64,000 nt of DNA, from assembly GCA_019188255.1 (NCBI GenBank), contig JAETXT010000003.1, forward strand, positions 1,488,001-1,552,000, given 5' to 3'. The notes beneath the pieces were generated by a model. That model worked only from the letters and a program-made list of their open reading frames with translations, was not told where the DNA came from and searched no databases. The translations under genes were made by a program, and so were the position numbers. Source of the DNA: Verticillium longisporum. Its lineage: Eukaryota; Ascomycota; Sordariomycetes; Glomerellales; Plectosphaerellaceae. Below, piece after piece: positions 31,192-45,248 of this stretch (within the stretch, counting starts at the first letter, position 1; every line of letters begins with the position of its first letter).

Positions 31192-33813
31192 ATGGCCTCG
31201 GGCTCCATCTTCACCTTCGACGCAGACCCCCAGAGGGTGTCGTCGCCGTGGCTGGGACCAGACGATGCCGCCGCCCGAAAGTCCTCGACGCCGGCCCTCC
31301 AGCAGGCGTCATCCAACGACCAGCCGCTCGAACCCGTCATGCTGTCCGACTACGGCGTCACCAAGCTCGAGGCCGAGCCGCAGGAGGGCCCCACGGAGTA
31401 CAAGCTCCATCTGCTGCTGCGCCCCCGCCGGCGGTACAAGTCGATGAGCACCGTGCCCGACTCCAAGCGCGCCGCCGTCGCCGTCAAGACGGAGCCGCGC
31501 GGTCTCTCGGCCACCTCGACCGAGTCGCGCCAGATCCGCCTGCAGCAGCTGACGACCCAGCTGCTCTGGCGCCTGCAGCAGTCGTCGCCCTACCACGTGC
31601 TCAAGCCGAAGGACCTCGTCGTGCCCAGGCTGCCCGACGACGCCGTCGATCTGCGCCAGGCGCTCCAGGTGCAGAGGCCCGTGCTCGGGCTCGAGGAGTC
31701 GCGCGGCGCCCTGTATGAGATTGGCGTCTCCGACGACGGGACCCTCGTCGGCCTGACGCAGGATGAGATGGACGAGAGCATCGTCACGCTGCGGGTCATG
31801 GCGGCGACCTTGGGCTGCCGAGTCGACCTGCTTCGCGAGGTCATTGTCGGGGAGTGCGAGTGGCCCGAGACGGCGGAGCTTGTTGGCAATGGCGCATCAG
31901 TTCCGCCGCAGACGCTTCGGCACGGCACGCTGCGTGTTGCCGAGGCGTTCGTCACGCCCGACTTTGGATCTCGAAACGGGGACCCAGGGTCTCGAAACGG
32001 CTTGTCCAGGCAGGACGCGGCTGCCGAGTCGGGCATCGACAAGAGCGAGAGCCCCAGCACGAGCCGGTCCATGACCGATCAACTGCGCGTCACATTGACG
32101 GGACCGACAACCTCTGGTAAATCGACGCTGCTAGGCACTCTGTCGACGAGCACAATGGACAACGGCCGTGGCAGGAGTAGGCTCAGCTTGTTCAAGCATC
32201 GACACGAGGTCGTCTCCGGCATGACCAGCTCTGTCGCGCAGGAGCTTCTTGGTTACAAGGACGACACGATCGTCAACTACTCGAAAACCCACGTCGAGTC
32301 GTGGCTCGATATCCACTTTGAGTCGGAAAATGGGCGCCTCGTGTTCGTGTCGGACTCGGCCGGCCACCCGCGCTTCCGGCGGACGATTCTGCGAGGCCTC
32401 GTCGGCTGGGCACCTCAGTGGACGGTCTTGTGTCTCGCAGCCGACGACCTGGAAACGAACTCGGCCAAAGATGGCATCAGCTCCTCAGCGCAAGACGTGC
32501 TGGGGTCTGACGGTGCCAACGTCGACCTTGCCAAAGCGCATCTTGAGCTGTGTCTGAAGCTCAAGACGCCTCTTGTCGTGGCCATTACGAAGCTCGACCT
32601 CGCCACCAAGACCAGCATCCAGAGAGTCCTGGGCAAGGTCTTGACGCTCATCAAGGAAGCTGGACGGATCCCCAAGATCCTGCAGCCTGCGCAGAATGAG
32701 CCTCCGAGCCCCTCGGCCATATCTGCGTCGGACTCGGCCAAGGTCAAGGGTGCTCTCGGTGACTTGGCCCAGGGGGGTGACCTCCTCAAGTTGGTGCCAA
32801 TCGTGTTGACCAGCGCCGTGAGCGGTGCTGGTATCGGCCTGATGCACGCTCTCCTGAAGGAACTCCCTTTACCCCGCGTCCCCACTGCTCATGACTTCGT
32901 CGGAGAGGCTTTGAACCCAGAGCAGCCCTCATCTGTGTTCCATATTGACGACACGTTCAGCCGCCCTGCTGATTTTGCTTCCATTACTGACAATGGCTCG
33001 CAATCCGACCTGGGGATCGTCGTCTCGGGCTACCTGCGCTTCGGCCATCTTTCCGTGGGCGACACAATCGTGGCGGGGCCGTTTCCATCAGGTGACGATG
33101 ACGTCAAGGGCAGAACGCCGGAGGAACGTCCGTCGCCCGGGGGCGGCTATGGGCTTTCGATATCGCACCCGTCGTCGGCCGAACTGGCTAGGGTGGCGAT
33201 CCGTAACGCCGTCGCCGCATCGACCATCAAGGGCGAATGGCACAACGCCAGGATTGTTAGCATCCGCAATCTACGTCTCGGAGTGCGGACCCTGGCAGCC
33301 GGGCAGGTGGGCACGATCGGCATCCTGCTCGACGTGCCGCCGCCGCCGGCCGGCTCATCAGAGGAGAGTCTCGAAGCGCCCCGCATACGCAAAGGCATGG
33401 TCCTCGCCGTGCCGCCGCAGCACATGCTCAAGACGGGCATGTCGCTGCAGGCGGCGAGCGGTCTGACGGCCATGTTCCACGACCTCAACGCCGCGTCGCT
33501 CATGATCGGCACGCTCGTCAACGTCTACTGCGGGACCGTCCGGGCGGCGGCGCGCGTGCTGGGCCTGTCAACGCTGCGTGCCCGCGACGGCTTGCACAAG
33601 GCCGTGTCCGCGACCGACGAGGTCGAGGAGATATTCGCTGTGGACCAGGACGAGGATGCCACGAGGCCTACGGGCGTGGAGGTTGTGCTGGAGCTGCTGA
33701 CGAGCCGGGAGTGGATCGAGCTGGGCTCTCAGGTTGTCATTCTCGAGGGCGGGCGCAACGATCGCTCTGGACTGGAGGGCTATGTCGGGAACATTGTAGA
33801 GATTGTTGACTGA
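31192..33813 (+). CDS. GTP-binding protein of the GTPBP1/GTPBP2 family (translational GTPase)
   Basis: One exon, 873 residues. A long N-terminal region (about 1-300) contains EYKLHLLLRPRR and a Ser-rich linker. The G domain follows: P-loop GPTTSGKST near 303, switch II DSAGH near 387, and TKLDLA near 465 in place of the usual NKxD. The TKxD form is characteristic of this family. Domains II and III are EF-Tu-like beta barrels (VVSGYLRFGHLSVGD, GMVLAVPPQHMLK). Animal GTPBP1/2 work in ribosome rescue and in mRNA decay with the exosome. The fungal role is less known. Start has good context after CAACC. Intact. Confidence 0.9.
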   Translation: MASGSIFTFDADPQRVSSPWLGPDDAAARKSSTPALQQASSNDQPLEPVMLSDYGVTKLEAEPQEGPTEYKLHLLLRPRRRYKSMSTVPDSKRAAVAVKTEPRGLSATSTESRQIRLQQLTTQLLWRLQQSSPYHVLKPKDLVVPRLPDDAVDLRQALQVQRPVLGLEESRGALYEIGVSDDGTLVGLTQDEMDESIVTLRVMAATLGCRVDLLREVIVGECEWPETAELVGNGASVPPQTLRHGTLRVAEAFVTPDFGSRNGDPGSRNGLSRQDAAAESGIDKSESPSTSRSMTDQLRVTLTGPTTSGKSTLLGTLSTSTMDNGRGRSRLSLFKHRHEVVSGMTSSVAQELLGYKDDTIVNYSKTHVESWLDIHFESENGRLVFVSDSAGHPRFRRTILRGLVGWAPQWTVLCLAADDLETNSAKDGISSSAQDVLGSDGANVDLAKAHLELCLKLKTPLVVAITKLDLATKTSIQRVLGKVLTLIKEAGRIPKILQPAQNEPPSPSAISASDSAKVKGALGDLAQGGDLLKLVPIVLTSAVSGAGIGLMHALLKELPLPRVPTAHDFVGEALNPEQPSSVFHIDDTFSRPADFASITDNGSQSDLGIVVSGYLRFGHLSVGDTIVAGPFPSGDDDVKGRTPEERPSPGGGYGLSISHPSSAELARVAIRNAVAASTIKGEWHNARIVSIRNLRLGVRTLAAGQVGTIGILLDVPPPPAGSSEESLEAPRIRKGMVLAVPPQHMLKTGMSLQAASGLTAMFHDLNAASLMIGTLVNVYCGTVRAAARVLGLSTLRARDGLHKAVSATDEVEEIFAVDQDEDATRPTGVEVVLELLTSREWIELGSQVVILEGGRNDRSGLEGYVGNIVEIVD

Positions 33814-34145
33814 GCGCGTTGCATCTGCATTGGTTTTTTGACGTTTCTGCATTGATGTTTACTGCACCTTTTTTTCATCATTCGGTCTGAGAGCGTTGGG
33901 CAAATACACCATTTTCCTTTCTTTTCAGCTAGAGCCGAATCGTCTTTTGATGTCCCAGCACCTGAACGAGCAGCAGTCCATGTTTCGCAATGCGCAATGT
34001 CACTTCAAATGAAGGAAAAAGAAGAAGAAAAAGTCATATCTTCAGGACCTATGTACCATTTTGACGCCTGACGCCATACTATGCTTCTGCCATCATGGCC
34101 TGATTTCTCCCCTCCGTTCCCCTCTCTGGCTCCGCCAGCGTCCCG
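33814..34145. other. Convergent spacer between GTPase gene and EMC6
   Basis: T- and A-rich 3' regions of both genes. Nothing else seen. Confidence 0.5.
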
Positions 34146-34588
34146 TCACGCCCGCACAATGCCGAAGAACAGCGTCCACGTCAAGATGAAGCCCGGCAGC
34201 CCGCTGAAGATGCCGCCGACCCAAAAGTCAAAAGGCGACCGGAAGTAGCGCGCCGTGCTCAGCGGCGGCAGGCCAGCGGCGGTGGACGAGGGCGCGATGC
34301 GCAGGACGTAGGTGAGGGTCGTGACGAGGGCGGCCAGGGCAAAGTAGAAGAGGAAGCCGGCGTAGGACTCGAGGCCGAGGATGCCGGCGGCGACGCCGAA
34401 GAGGGAGGCTGTGATGTTCTGGAGGTTGGAGAGGGACTGCGGTGGCCGGGGGGAGGGACTGTCAGGACCTGCGCATGCGGAGACGGCTCGTTTCTTGGGG
34501 AGGGGGGGGTATGTTTTTTTACCTTTGTGTTGTGGATGATGGATTCTTGGACGATTGGGGCGATCTGGTAGTCGCGTTCGGACGGCAT
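34146..34588 (-). CDS. EMC6: ER membrane protein complex subunit 6 (Rab5-interacting family)
   Basis: Two exons (34588-34523 and 34436-34146) with an 86-nt intron give 118 residues. MPSERDYQIAPIVQESIIHNTK is the cytosolic N-terminus. Three hydrophobic helices follow, beginning SNLQNITASLFGVAAGILGL. The C-terminus is ILTWTLFFGIVRA. EMC6 is a core subunit of the EMC insertase, which places tail-anchored and multipass proteins in the ER membrane. The intron donor (GTAAAA) is weak but the reading demands it. Intact. Confidence 0.92.
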
Positions 34589-37438
<2,850 letters not shown>

Positions 37439-37542
37439 TTCTATCGACGTATGGGACTCGGGGGGCATCGGGCTTCTCTCTCGGCCCCGATGGGCAGCTG
37501 ACGTTGCGCCCATTCGAGGCACTTGCTTTTGTTGGAGCCTAA

Positions 37543-38223
37543 AGCTGTGTGAAAGCAAACTTACAATAAGAATGAACGTGCTGAAGTCAGAAGAATAGCC
37601 AAAATTAGACCTGCTCCTGAGAGCCGGTAGTCCATGTGCTAAACCCAAGACCCCATGCCACTCACTGCTCAGTAACCTTCGCCTTCGATGGCCCTCACCT
37701 CAAGCGTCACATAACGAGTCCACACTTGGCAGTGAATCGCAACGCCGCCTTTTATCGAGAACTTGCTGTGATTAAGGAATGCGCTCTCCTCGCCCTCACT
37801 GCCCCAGGCCAGAAGTGCGGTTGCCGGGCGGACCCTACTTCGGCACTATCAGTCGAACCGAAGGTCATCCCAACGGTTGTATGAGAGATTCTGTCAGATT
37901 GCAAACTGATGGTGGAATATAAACTGTCCAATGACAATGTCGAACACTACTATCCAGCTGAAATTGGTCGGTCCCTGGTTGGTAGGTATCAGATCGTCGG
38001 CAAGCGGACCTGTAATCATGTTCAAATACTAGCATGTTTGATGTAGAACGATCATACTAGCAACGGCTTGTTGGTGACGGTAGATATTGGAGTACATGCA
38101 TACGGTCAAATACATGATTGATCAGACTACCCGTCCGCCGCTTATTCAATCTTCTTGAAGACACAAAAGATTACTCCAGCAGTGGTTGGATTGACTCCAT
38201 GAACTTCCCCTTTAGGCCCATCA
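37543..38223. other. Convergent spacer between GH13 and carboxylesterase genes
   Basis: No gene or RNA recognised. Confidence 0.5.
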
Positions 38224-39855
38224 TCACGGAAAGGGGTCGTGCTCACGAATCCCAAGGCACACGCCATCCAGCTCAATGCCATCAACGTGGACAAATACCT
38301 CCCCACTGGACCCCCCGAAGCGCAACAGGTCGCCACCGTTAGCAAGCCTCGTGTCCATGGGTTGCCAGCCGAGTGCTTGCGGGCCGTTAAACGGGTCCTC
38401 GGCAAACGCCAGGATGTGGTCCTGCATCGAATGGCTAACCTCAATCTGAAACTCGGTCGTGTTCGCAATGTGATCTAGCAGTCCATAGGTTCCGAAGATC
38501 AGTGGCGTCTCGCTGTTGTGGTATGCACCAAGCCATACGTATAGATTGAGGTTGGGAACGTGGGCGGCGTACTGGAACCGGAAGCCGAGCACATCGGGAC
38601 CAAGTCGGTTTCGTTAGTCCGTCGAGTTCAGTGCTGGGCATGTTGCGAACCCAAGGTTCCAGTCATTGACCTCGTCCTGGTCGACACCGCCTTCGAGGTC
38701 CTCTTTTGGCCAGGGCACCAGTGACGTGAACTCGTTGGACGTGAAGGAGATCAGGGCGGGCCGGCGCGCGATCTTGCCCTGCTCAGACCTAGCCGTGTAG
38801 TTGGAAAAGATGACACGATCATCGACCATCGGGCCAAATCCCAGCGCAGGCCTCTCCATACGGTCGCCGTACTGTCCGATGAAGTTGGAGATCTGCACCA
38901 TCGACACCTGGCGCATGCAGTCCAGCTCTGCTTTACCGTCCTCGTCGTCGCAGTCAACGCCGCAGGGCGCCTCGCACCCGACGTTTTGCGCTACAAAGCT
39001 AAAGTTGGAATACGAAGGCTCCGCGCCCGCGAAGCTGAAGGCCGTGCCCGACTCCATGTAGTAGGATTGGGCAATGGGGTCCTCGTGGTAGGCGTAGGCA
39101 TGAATGTCGGCGGCGATGGCTCCAGCCGAGCGGCCCCACTGCATGATGCGTTCGGGGTTGCCGCCGAACGCCGCGACGTTGTCGTGGACCCATTCCAGCG
39201 CTGCACGCTGGTCGAGAATGCCCAGGTTCTGTTCGCCACCGGCTATACCACGGGCTCCAGGGAAGCCGAATATATTTATGCGGTAGTTGACGCTGACGAC
39301 AATGTGAGACCGCGACCGCTCGACCCACGACGTTGGTATTTGCCAAGGGAGGTTGACGCCGCCGATATAGAAGCCGCCTCCGGTCATGAAGAAGAGCACA
39401 GGAAAGCCTCCCTCCGGGACCTCGCCTGTCGGCGTCCACACTGCCAGGTGCAAGCAGTCCTCGGATGTGGCCTCGCCCACCAGCCCGGATGTGTCGTTCT
39501 GCGCGCCGTTGTAGACCAAGTTCCCCTTGGTCAGCGGCAGGTTCCACATGGACTCGAGTGCTGTCACAAACTGTGGGCACGACGGCGGGTACTTGGTCGC
39601 ATAGCGGTGTTCGTCTGGTGACGAGGAGAGCTTCTGCGGAGGCAGCCAGCGGCGTGACCCGACGGGAGGCTCGGCGAAGGGAATTGCTCGGAACTGACGC
39701 GTGTTGGGGAATTCAGGGTCGATCAGGCCGGTGAAGGTACCAGTAGACGTGCGAACCGTGAGGCCTGTGGTGCCTGGTGAGTCTGGACATTTCGATGCCT
39801 GGCAGCCCAGACCGTTGGCTACGAACACGAAGACGGAAAAGAAGGCAATCCTCAT
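38224..39855 (-). pseudogene. Type-B carboxylesterase/lipase with one in-frame nonsense codon
   Basis: About 543 codons in a single frame from a signal peptide (IAFFSVFVFVANGLGC) to EHDPFP at the C-terminus. The fold is the cholinesterase/Candida rugosa lipase type: SEDCLHLAVWTP, the oxyanion GGGFYIGG, the nucleophile elbow GRSAGA, the Glu in SNEFTSLV and the His in GAYHNSETPLIFGTYG. A TAA at 38614-38616 interrupts between PALNSTD and RNRLGPDVLGFRF; everything downstream remains in frame. The nonsense codon removes the catalytic His, so the product would be inactive. No credible intron removes the stop. In the nucleophile elbow Arg replaces the usual Glu before Ser, which occurs in some subfamilies. 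Confidence 0.85.
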
Positions 39856-40656
39856 TTTGGGCAACAATTGCGAGGATATATCGAGGCACACCTGGGGCGA
39901 ATCCTAGCTCGCCTGATTGCTGCTTGAGCCTGATTTATGTAGGCTTGTATATCTGCTGTTCGTGGACAGTCCAACCCACCCCCCACGCTTAGACGTCTCT
40001 GCTGTCCTGTGATGCTTGAGATGATCCATAGCGGCTTGGCGCGTATGGCCTGTATGTACTGTACAGCAGCCAAATATCGCTGCTAATCCCTCCATAGTAC
40101 ATCATGCAATCAGCGAAGGGCCCCAGTGTAATGGGGGCATACCAGGATAACGATTCGAATGATTCAAATCGGGCTGGGCTTTTAGATTCGAGGCCCCTTG
40201 AAAGATGTGATCGATACGCGTAAGTGGGAGAAATGACGATGATTGCAGGGTAGAATGATCCAACCAATTCTGTAAAGGAAGCTCAAGGATCCGCTTAGAG
40301 GCGTAAGGATTAGGACTTGCATGTCCAGGATCCGACCTTCCTTTTTTGCACAAGCTGAGAAATGATTCTGTGCAATGGTTCCCGAAGAATGCTTCTTTTT
40401 TCTGTCAGCGTATAAGAGTAAACATGTAACATTGACGATTAAAGACCATCCACTTGCTAGATTTGCCGCATTCGGGGTCACAAGAAGGCCTCTGGGTTAT
40501 GTTCCATGATTGTCTTGAAAGCTTTGCCGTGTTCTCTCATATGAAAAGGACATGTCAACGTCTTTAAAGACTTTGCAGCGAAGGTGCCTCGATGCAGAGA
40601 ATTTGGGGGGGACCCTTATGTCAAGGCTCCCGGGCCCCTTTCTATGAACTAATCTA
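39856..40656. other. Spacer between carboxylesterase and membrane-protein genes
   Basis: Tandem minus-strand genes. AT-richer than the genes. No feature recognised. Confidence 0.5.
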
Positions 40657-42093
40657 TCAAACAACAGCCTTCGGTGGTGTAGGTAGGACACGACTCGGAT
40701 GAAAATCCCTCTCTAGAACCTGCGCTGCAGCAAGTGAGGCCTCTGCCATTGACTGAGTTCTCTTTTGATCACTCTCGGAGAACTCAGGCCCAAACATTGC
40801 CTTTCCCTCAATGCAGCTAAGAAGAGCATCGCGGCGGGGGTGTGGAACGATAATGTCATCCATCCACCTCGTAATTTTGGACTTGCTGAAGGCCTGAATT
40901 GCCCCCATCATAGCCATCCGTCCGCCGAGTTCGTAGCTTTTCAGCACGGCATCGATCCCTTCTGTCTGAAGCCATGAGTGGACGAGACCGGACCGCGGAA
41001 AGATGTTGAAGACGGCCCAGTGAAGACCAAGGAGAAGCACCAAGGCAACGCCATCCCAGCCTTTCTGGCCGGCGACAAATGTCATGGCTACCAGCTGAAC
41101 AAGGTTCGCAAACCAGAACCAGGAGGCAGCCATGTCCACGCCCTCGCCGGAAGGTACGAGGAACATGGGCTTGTTGAGTAACGTATCGACAATACCGCGG
41201 TCCCCGATCAAAAGGTTCCACTCTGTCGCATTTTGGTGCGATGCTACAAGCATGCAGGCGTCGTGTGCCTCGTTGTTGCTGAGATAACCCGTGGGACGCT
41301 GGATCTTGATGTTCCAGGCGACTGCTTGAGACAAAGCCGAGCTGACGACAACGGTGGCCGTTCCATAGGCGCCGATGAGCCCAAGGAATGCGGCCAAGCC
41401 CAGAAGAGCTATAAAAGATAAAACGCGAAACCAGGTCCTGTCTCCCAGCTTGATGCAGATGCCCAGCAGAGTCCGAGCGGTCGACTTCCTTCGGAAATAG
41501 AAAACATTGAGGACCTGATAGCGCCTCTGAGGTATCTTATTTGGTGTGACAGGATCTACGGTCCGGAAGTGGCTCATGTGTGACGTGGATGACGCTGTTC
41601 TGGAGGAAGAACTCTTGTCGTTGTGGGACGCTGACGCTGTCTGTGCCTTCGCCTCTACTGGCACCGCCGCAAGCTTTTCGGGCATGACCTCGCGCCTCTC
41701 CTTTGAGCGTCCTAGAAAATATCGCATGACCGCTGCGCTCGCAGCGCCGTTCGCACAGGGAAACACGCTGCCCCATGAAACGTCCCATACCGTTGTGCTG
41801 GAACCGCCTCGGGTGCTTGCATAGTCGAGAAATCGCGTGCCATTTCGGAGCAATCTTGAGTAGCCAGAGAATATGCCGAGCTTTGGAAACAGACCAACAG
41901 GCAGTGCTGCCATCAAGGCGACATCGCCAGTGGTGAGATAGTCATCACGCTGATTTGCAAGATGGGTGACGAGAGGCAGAATTGCGCCCCACTCCGCGAC
42001 GATATTCGGTAGAGGGGGGCCAGGGAGGTGTGACGGAATGTTTAGCGACCCTAAGCTGGCCTGTTCAGGCGAGGAAAAAAGTTCGGAAGGCAT
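40657..42093 (-). CDS. Multi-pass membrane protein of unknown function, divergent from a HET gene
   Basis: The open frame from the ATG at 42093 gives about 478 residues. A soluble Ser/Lys-rich segment (about 150-215) follows a moderately hydrophobic N-terminus. Clear transmembrane stretches come later: VLSFIALLGLAAFLGLIG, SWFWFANLVQLVAMTF and VALVLLLGLHWAVFNIF. The C-terminal 100 residues are soluble. The frame extends upstream of 42093 without an ATG. Two candidate upstream exons (42492-42396 and 42310-42228, encoding MRGQLHEKQYQSPLYDP and AHSEVFEATFYISDTA) have good splice sites, but the second joins out of phase, so the true 5' end is uncertain or broken. I do not recognise the family. Confidence 0.6.
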   Translation of the reverse strand: MPSELFSSPEQASLGSLNIPSHLPGPPLPNIVAEWGAILPLVTHLANQRDDYLTTGDVALMAALPVGLFPKLGIFSGYSRLLRNGTRFLDYASTRGGSSTTVWDVSWGSVFPCANGAASAAVMRYFLGRSKERREVMPEKLAAVPVEAKAQTASASHNDKSSSSRTASSTSHMSHFRTVDPVTPNKIPQRRYQVLNVFYFRRKSTARTLLGICIKLGDRTWFRVLSFIALLGLAAFLGLIGAYGTATVVVSSALSQAVAWNIKIQRPTGYLSNNEAHDACMLVASHQNATEWNLLIGDRGIVDTLLNKPMFLVPSGEGVDMAASWFWFANLVQLVAMTFVAGQKGWDGVALVLLLGLHWAVFNIFPRSGLVHSWLQTEGIDAVLKSYELGGRMAMMGAIQAFSKSKITRWMDDIIVPHPRRDALLSCIEGKAMFGPEFSESDQKRTQSMAEASLAAAQVLERDFHPSRVLPTPPKAVV

Positions 42094-42227
42094 GACAAGA
42101 TGCCGTGTTTGAAATGACGGTGAGGAAGCTGTTGGTAGTTGGGAACGAGGAGTCCCAATGACACCCACCGATGCTATTATGTACTCGTCTTACGGTCAGA
42201 TCTTACGATCGGGAGAAACAGACTCAC

Positions 42228-42492
42228 GGCGGCCTTGTTCGTTTTGAGGAGATCAATGATGGCTGTGTCAGATATGTAAAAAGTCGCTTCGAAGACCTCT
42301 GAATGGGCCCCTGTTAAGGCTGACAGAGTGAATGTCCAAGGGGCACTACCCAGTGAATGCGTATCGCATGATATCAACCTCACGCACTAACTCACAGCCG
42401 CGGATGATAATTGAGGCGACGAGAGGCTGTGCAATGGCCAATGGGTCGTAAAGGGGACTTTGGTACTGCTTTTCATGCAGCTGGCCCCGCAT
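42228..42492 (-). other. Candidate upstream exons of the membrane-protein gene
   Basis: MRGQLHEKQYQSPLYDPLA and then SIIIRG, a GTGAGT donor at 42395, acceptor at 42311, then HSEVFEATFYISDTAIIDLL to a second GTGAGT donor at 42227. They read like coding sequence. Phase to the main exon through the acceptor at 42174 is off by one. Either a frameshift or a mis-chosen acceptor is responsible. Confidence 0.4.
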
Positions 42493-42694
42493 ATTCCACG
42501 GATCCTTGGTCTCCTCACATCTCACGATGCTGAGCCGTCTTACGCGACCACCAACCACCCACATAGAACCACGTGGAAAATGTATTTCGTGTTTGACCAC
42601 CCTGCGCAAGAGTCATTATTTCCATATGCAAGCCAAACCTTCTTCTTTTCTTTGACAATCACTGGACTCGGCTCATCAAGAACACAAACTGGGC

Positions 42695-45248
42695 ATGGAT
42701 CCTGACCACAGCATGACTGGGGGCTTGTACCCGGACGCAGATCGTGTCCGATCCATCCTGTGCGGGGAGTATTCTCACTACCAAACCAGCGACTTGACGG
42801 ATCGCTTCTTCAGATGGGAAGAGTTTCACACAACAAACTTGACTATACCCGCAACAGAAGAGGGCAACCCTCCTCAGGTGGTCCTGAAGTACTACAGCGC
42901 CGCAGAGCGAGATTCGTTGATTCGAGGAAAATGCCAGGAACTGTACGATGCGACAGCCAACCCTGTGGACCACATTCAAAGGCTGGATCAACAGCTTTCT
43001 AGCTATATCCAGTGCGAATGGCGTCCCCAAATCAGCTTGGACGATTTCGTCAGCGGGGTTGTCGCAGTTCTGCAGCGGCTACCGAGCGAGACCACTACGC
43101 TCCCAGATAACTTGGACAATGTTCCCCGACCATATTTCAGCGACGAAAACAAGACATCGCAGTCTCTTCTTGTCAATCGCTGCATTCCTGAGAACGTGAT
43201 CCGATTTGCGGCATACCAAGTCATGGTCCAGGCCCAGGACGGATTCACAGATAGAGAGCTCCAGGATGCACTCAACGGAACAGGCGAGCTTATACACACT
43301 TGCGTCACGTTGGAGGGAGAAGGGGTGGGAGATCCGGTCATCTGGATCGTTGTAAGGGCGTACCTCTGGTCATTCTGGCAGCGTGCGAGGTTGCTATACC
43401 TCAGTTGCTTTCTCTTGCAGTCCATGAACCGAGGATTTGACCATGATTCTGAGAGCGCCTACTGGAGTAGGAACTTTCAGGTTTCTCCTGGTCTGTCTCT
43501 GCGGGCATTCACCGAAGAGAGTGCGGCGCTGAAGAAGCGACCCAACATGTGTGGATGGATGTTTGAGCTTCTTCGTGGCGACCCAAAATGCACCGGCCTG
43601 GATTTCGACCTCCTTCATCATCGCTTTAGCGAGGCCTTCAGAGACAAGACACCCCGATGTCGCGCCGATAGGGAGGCAGCTTGCTCCGGTAATACCTGGC
43701 GAGATTGCCTTCGTTTCGACCGTCCTGAGCCAGCAAACCAGACGGCGCACGATCAGAAAACACAACACACCCCTGACAATGAAGAAAGACTCGTATGGAA
43801 CGAAACATCATACCTCAGTGTTGACGGCGCTCGGGCTGTCTCTATTGGGCTCACTGATCAAGAGTTGAAGTATTGCGAAGCATCAAATCGAACCATGGCT
43901 ATATCGCATGTCTGGATCCATGGTCAGGGCGGCCGTCCAGACGTCGGCATCCACAGATGTCTTCATGATCGATATGTGAGGCTAGCCAAATCTCTCGGAT
44001 GCGATAGCTACTGGATTGACTCGGCGTGCATGTGAGTAACCCGGGGGAGTTTCGTGTTTCTCCTCTTCCCTTAATCTTTTCCCGGTCTGGAAACTTCACA
44101 GCCCTGTTGATTGTCGTGGCTGACGAGCGTGTTCCAGTCCCTCTGATGAAGAGTTGAGGCGAGAAGCCATTCGCTACATCAATGATGTATTCTACAAAAG
44201 CAAGTGTGTCTTGGTTTGCGACAAGGATATTATGGATCTTGACGCAAGTGACCTGACGACAGCACGCCAAGAGAGCCTCGTCGCAGCTGTCCTGTTCTGT
44301 GACTGGAACATAAGGGCGTGGACTATGCTCGAAGCTCTGAAGGGTCGTGGCCATATCAGTATTCTGTGCAAGGATAACCGCATCATCGAATTCGCAGATG
44401 TCCTGAGGCACGTGTGCGATTACGGCCGGATCGATCTCGCAGTATTCTCCCTCTTGCTCCCGCACACCATTTCATGGCGAAAGGAAGGCATGCAGAAGCT
44501 CAAGTCTGAAGTCTTTGCCAATGACCTACCCCTGGAGATTGTGGGTTCTTGGTTGAGTCACAGGCCTGCGAGTCGCGAGTATGATGACGTTGTCATCTGG
44601 AGTTTGTGTTTGGGCCAGCAAAGTCAGAGAGCAAGGCACCCGGATCAATTGTGGGAGAAGCAAAGCCAGGTCCGTACGGGGTTCCTAATGTCCAGCGCCC
44701 CAAGACTATCGACACCAGGCAGGAGCTGGGCTCCCAGCACCACGTTCGCCTTTTCTGACGACGTGAATGAGAATACCAAGGGCATCCACCGTCCCTTTGA
44801 CAGCAGTTTCACAGCCATCGCCACAGTTGAACCGGAGGGGATTTGGGCCAGGTGGTGGGTGCACGAAATCGAACAAGGCTGTCTATCCAAGCTGCTGGGT
44901 TACTACAAAGACAGCGTCGCGACAGAAAGAGAGCGCAGAATGAGGCGAGAACTGGGTCGTGTTCACAAGGTGCTGAATCTTCACGGCCGTTACCTTGCCC
45001 TACTGAGGCCGATGTACCTCAGCGTTGCCACTCGTTTTGACGGTGTCCAGCAAACACAGAGCTACGCGAAGTCGGGCGTTTTGCTAGCTGTGTGTGAGTC
45101 TGAAAAGAAGGAGGAGAAGGCAGAGCCGGGCAACTATCGCTTGAGAAACTCGCCGTCGTGGAAGTGGATCTGGCGAGGTGTCTATGAGTGGCCATCTGAT
45201 GTTGACCTACCAGAGTTCACTTTGCACCATGGGCTGTGGATTGCCTAA
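42695..45248 (+). CDS. HET-domain protein (heterokaryon-incompatibility type)
   Basis: Two exons (42695-44031 and 44138-45248) joined across a 106-nt GTGAGT...CAG intron give 815 residues. The HET domain begins near residue 403 with TMAISHVWIHGQGG, continues SLGCDSYWIDSACIPSD and IRYINDVFYKSKCVLVCD, and runs through RAWTMLEALKGR. The first 400 residues are unrelated to domains I know and contain two paired-hydrophobic stretches but no clear membrane helix. HET proteins trigger programmed cell death on contact with non-self, and their domain is distantly TIR-like. The frame is fully intact, in contrast with nearby accessory genes. It is transcribed away from the membrane-protein gene at 40657-42093; the 5' ends are 200-600 nt apart. 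Confidence 0.85.
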
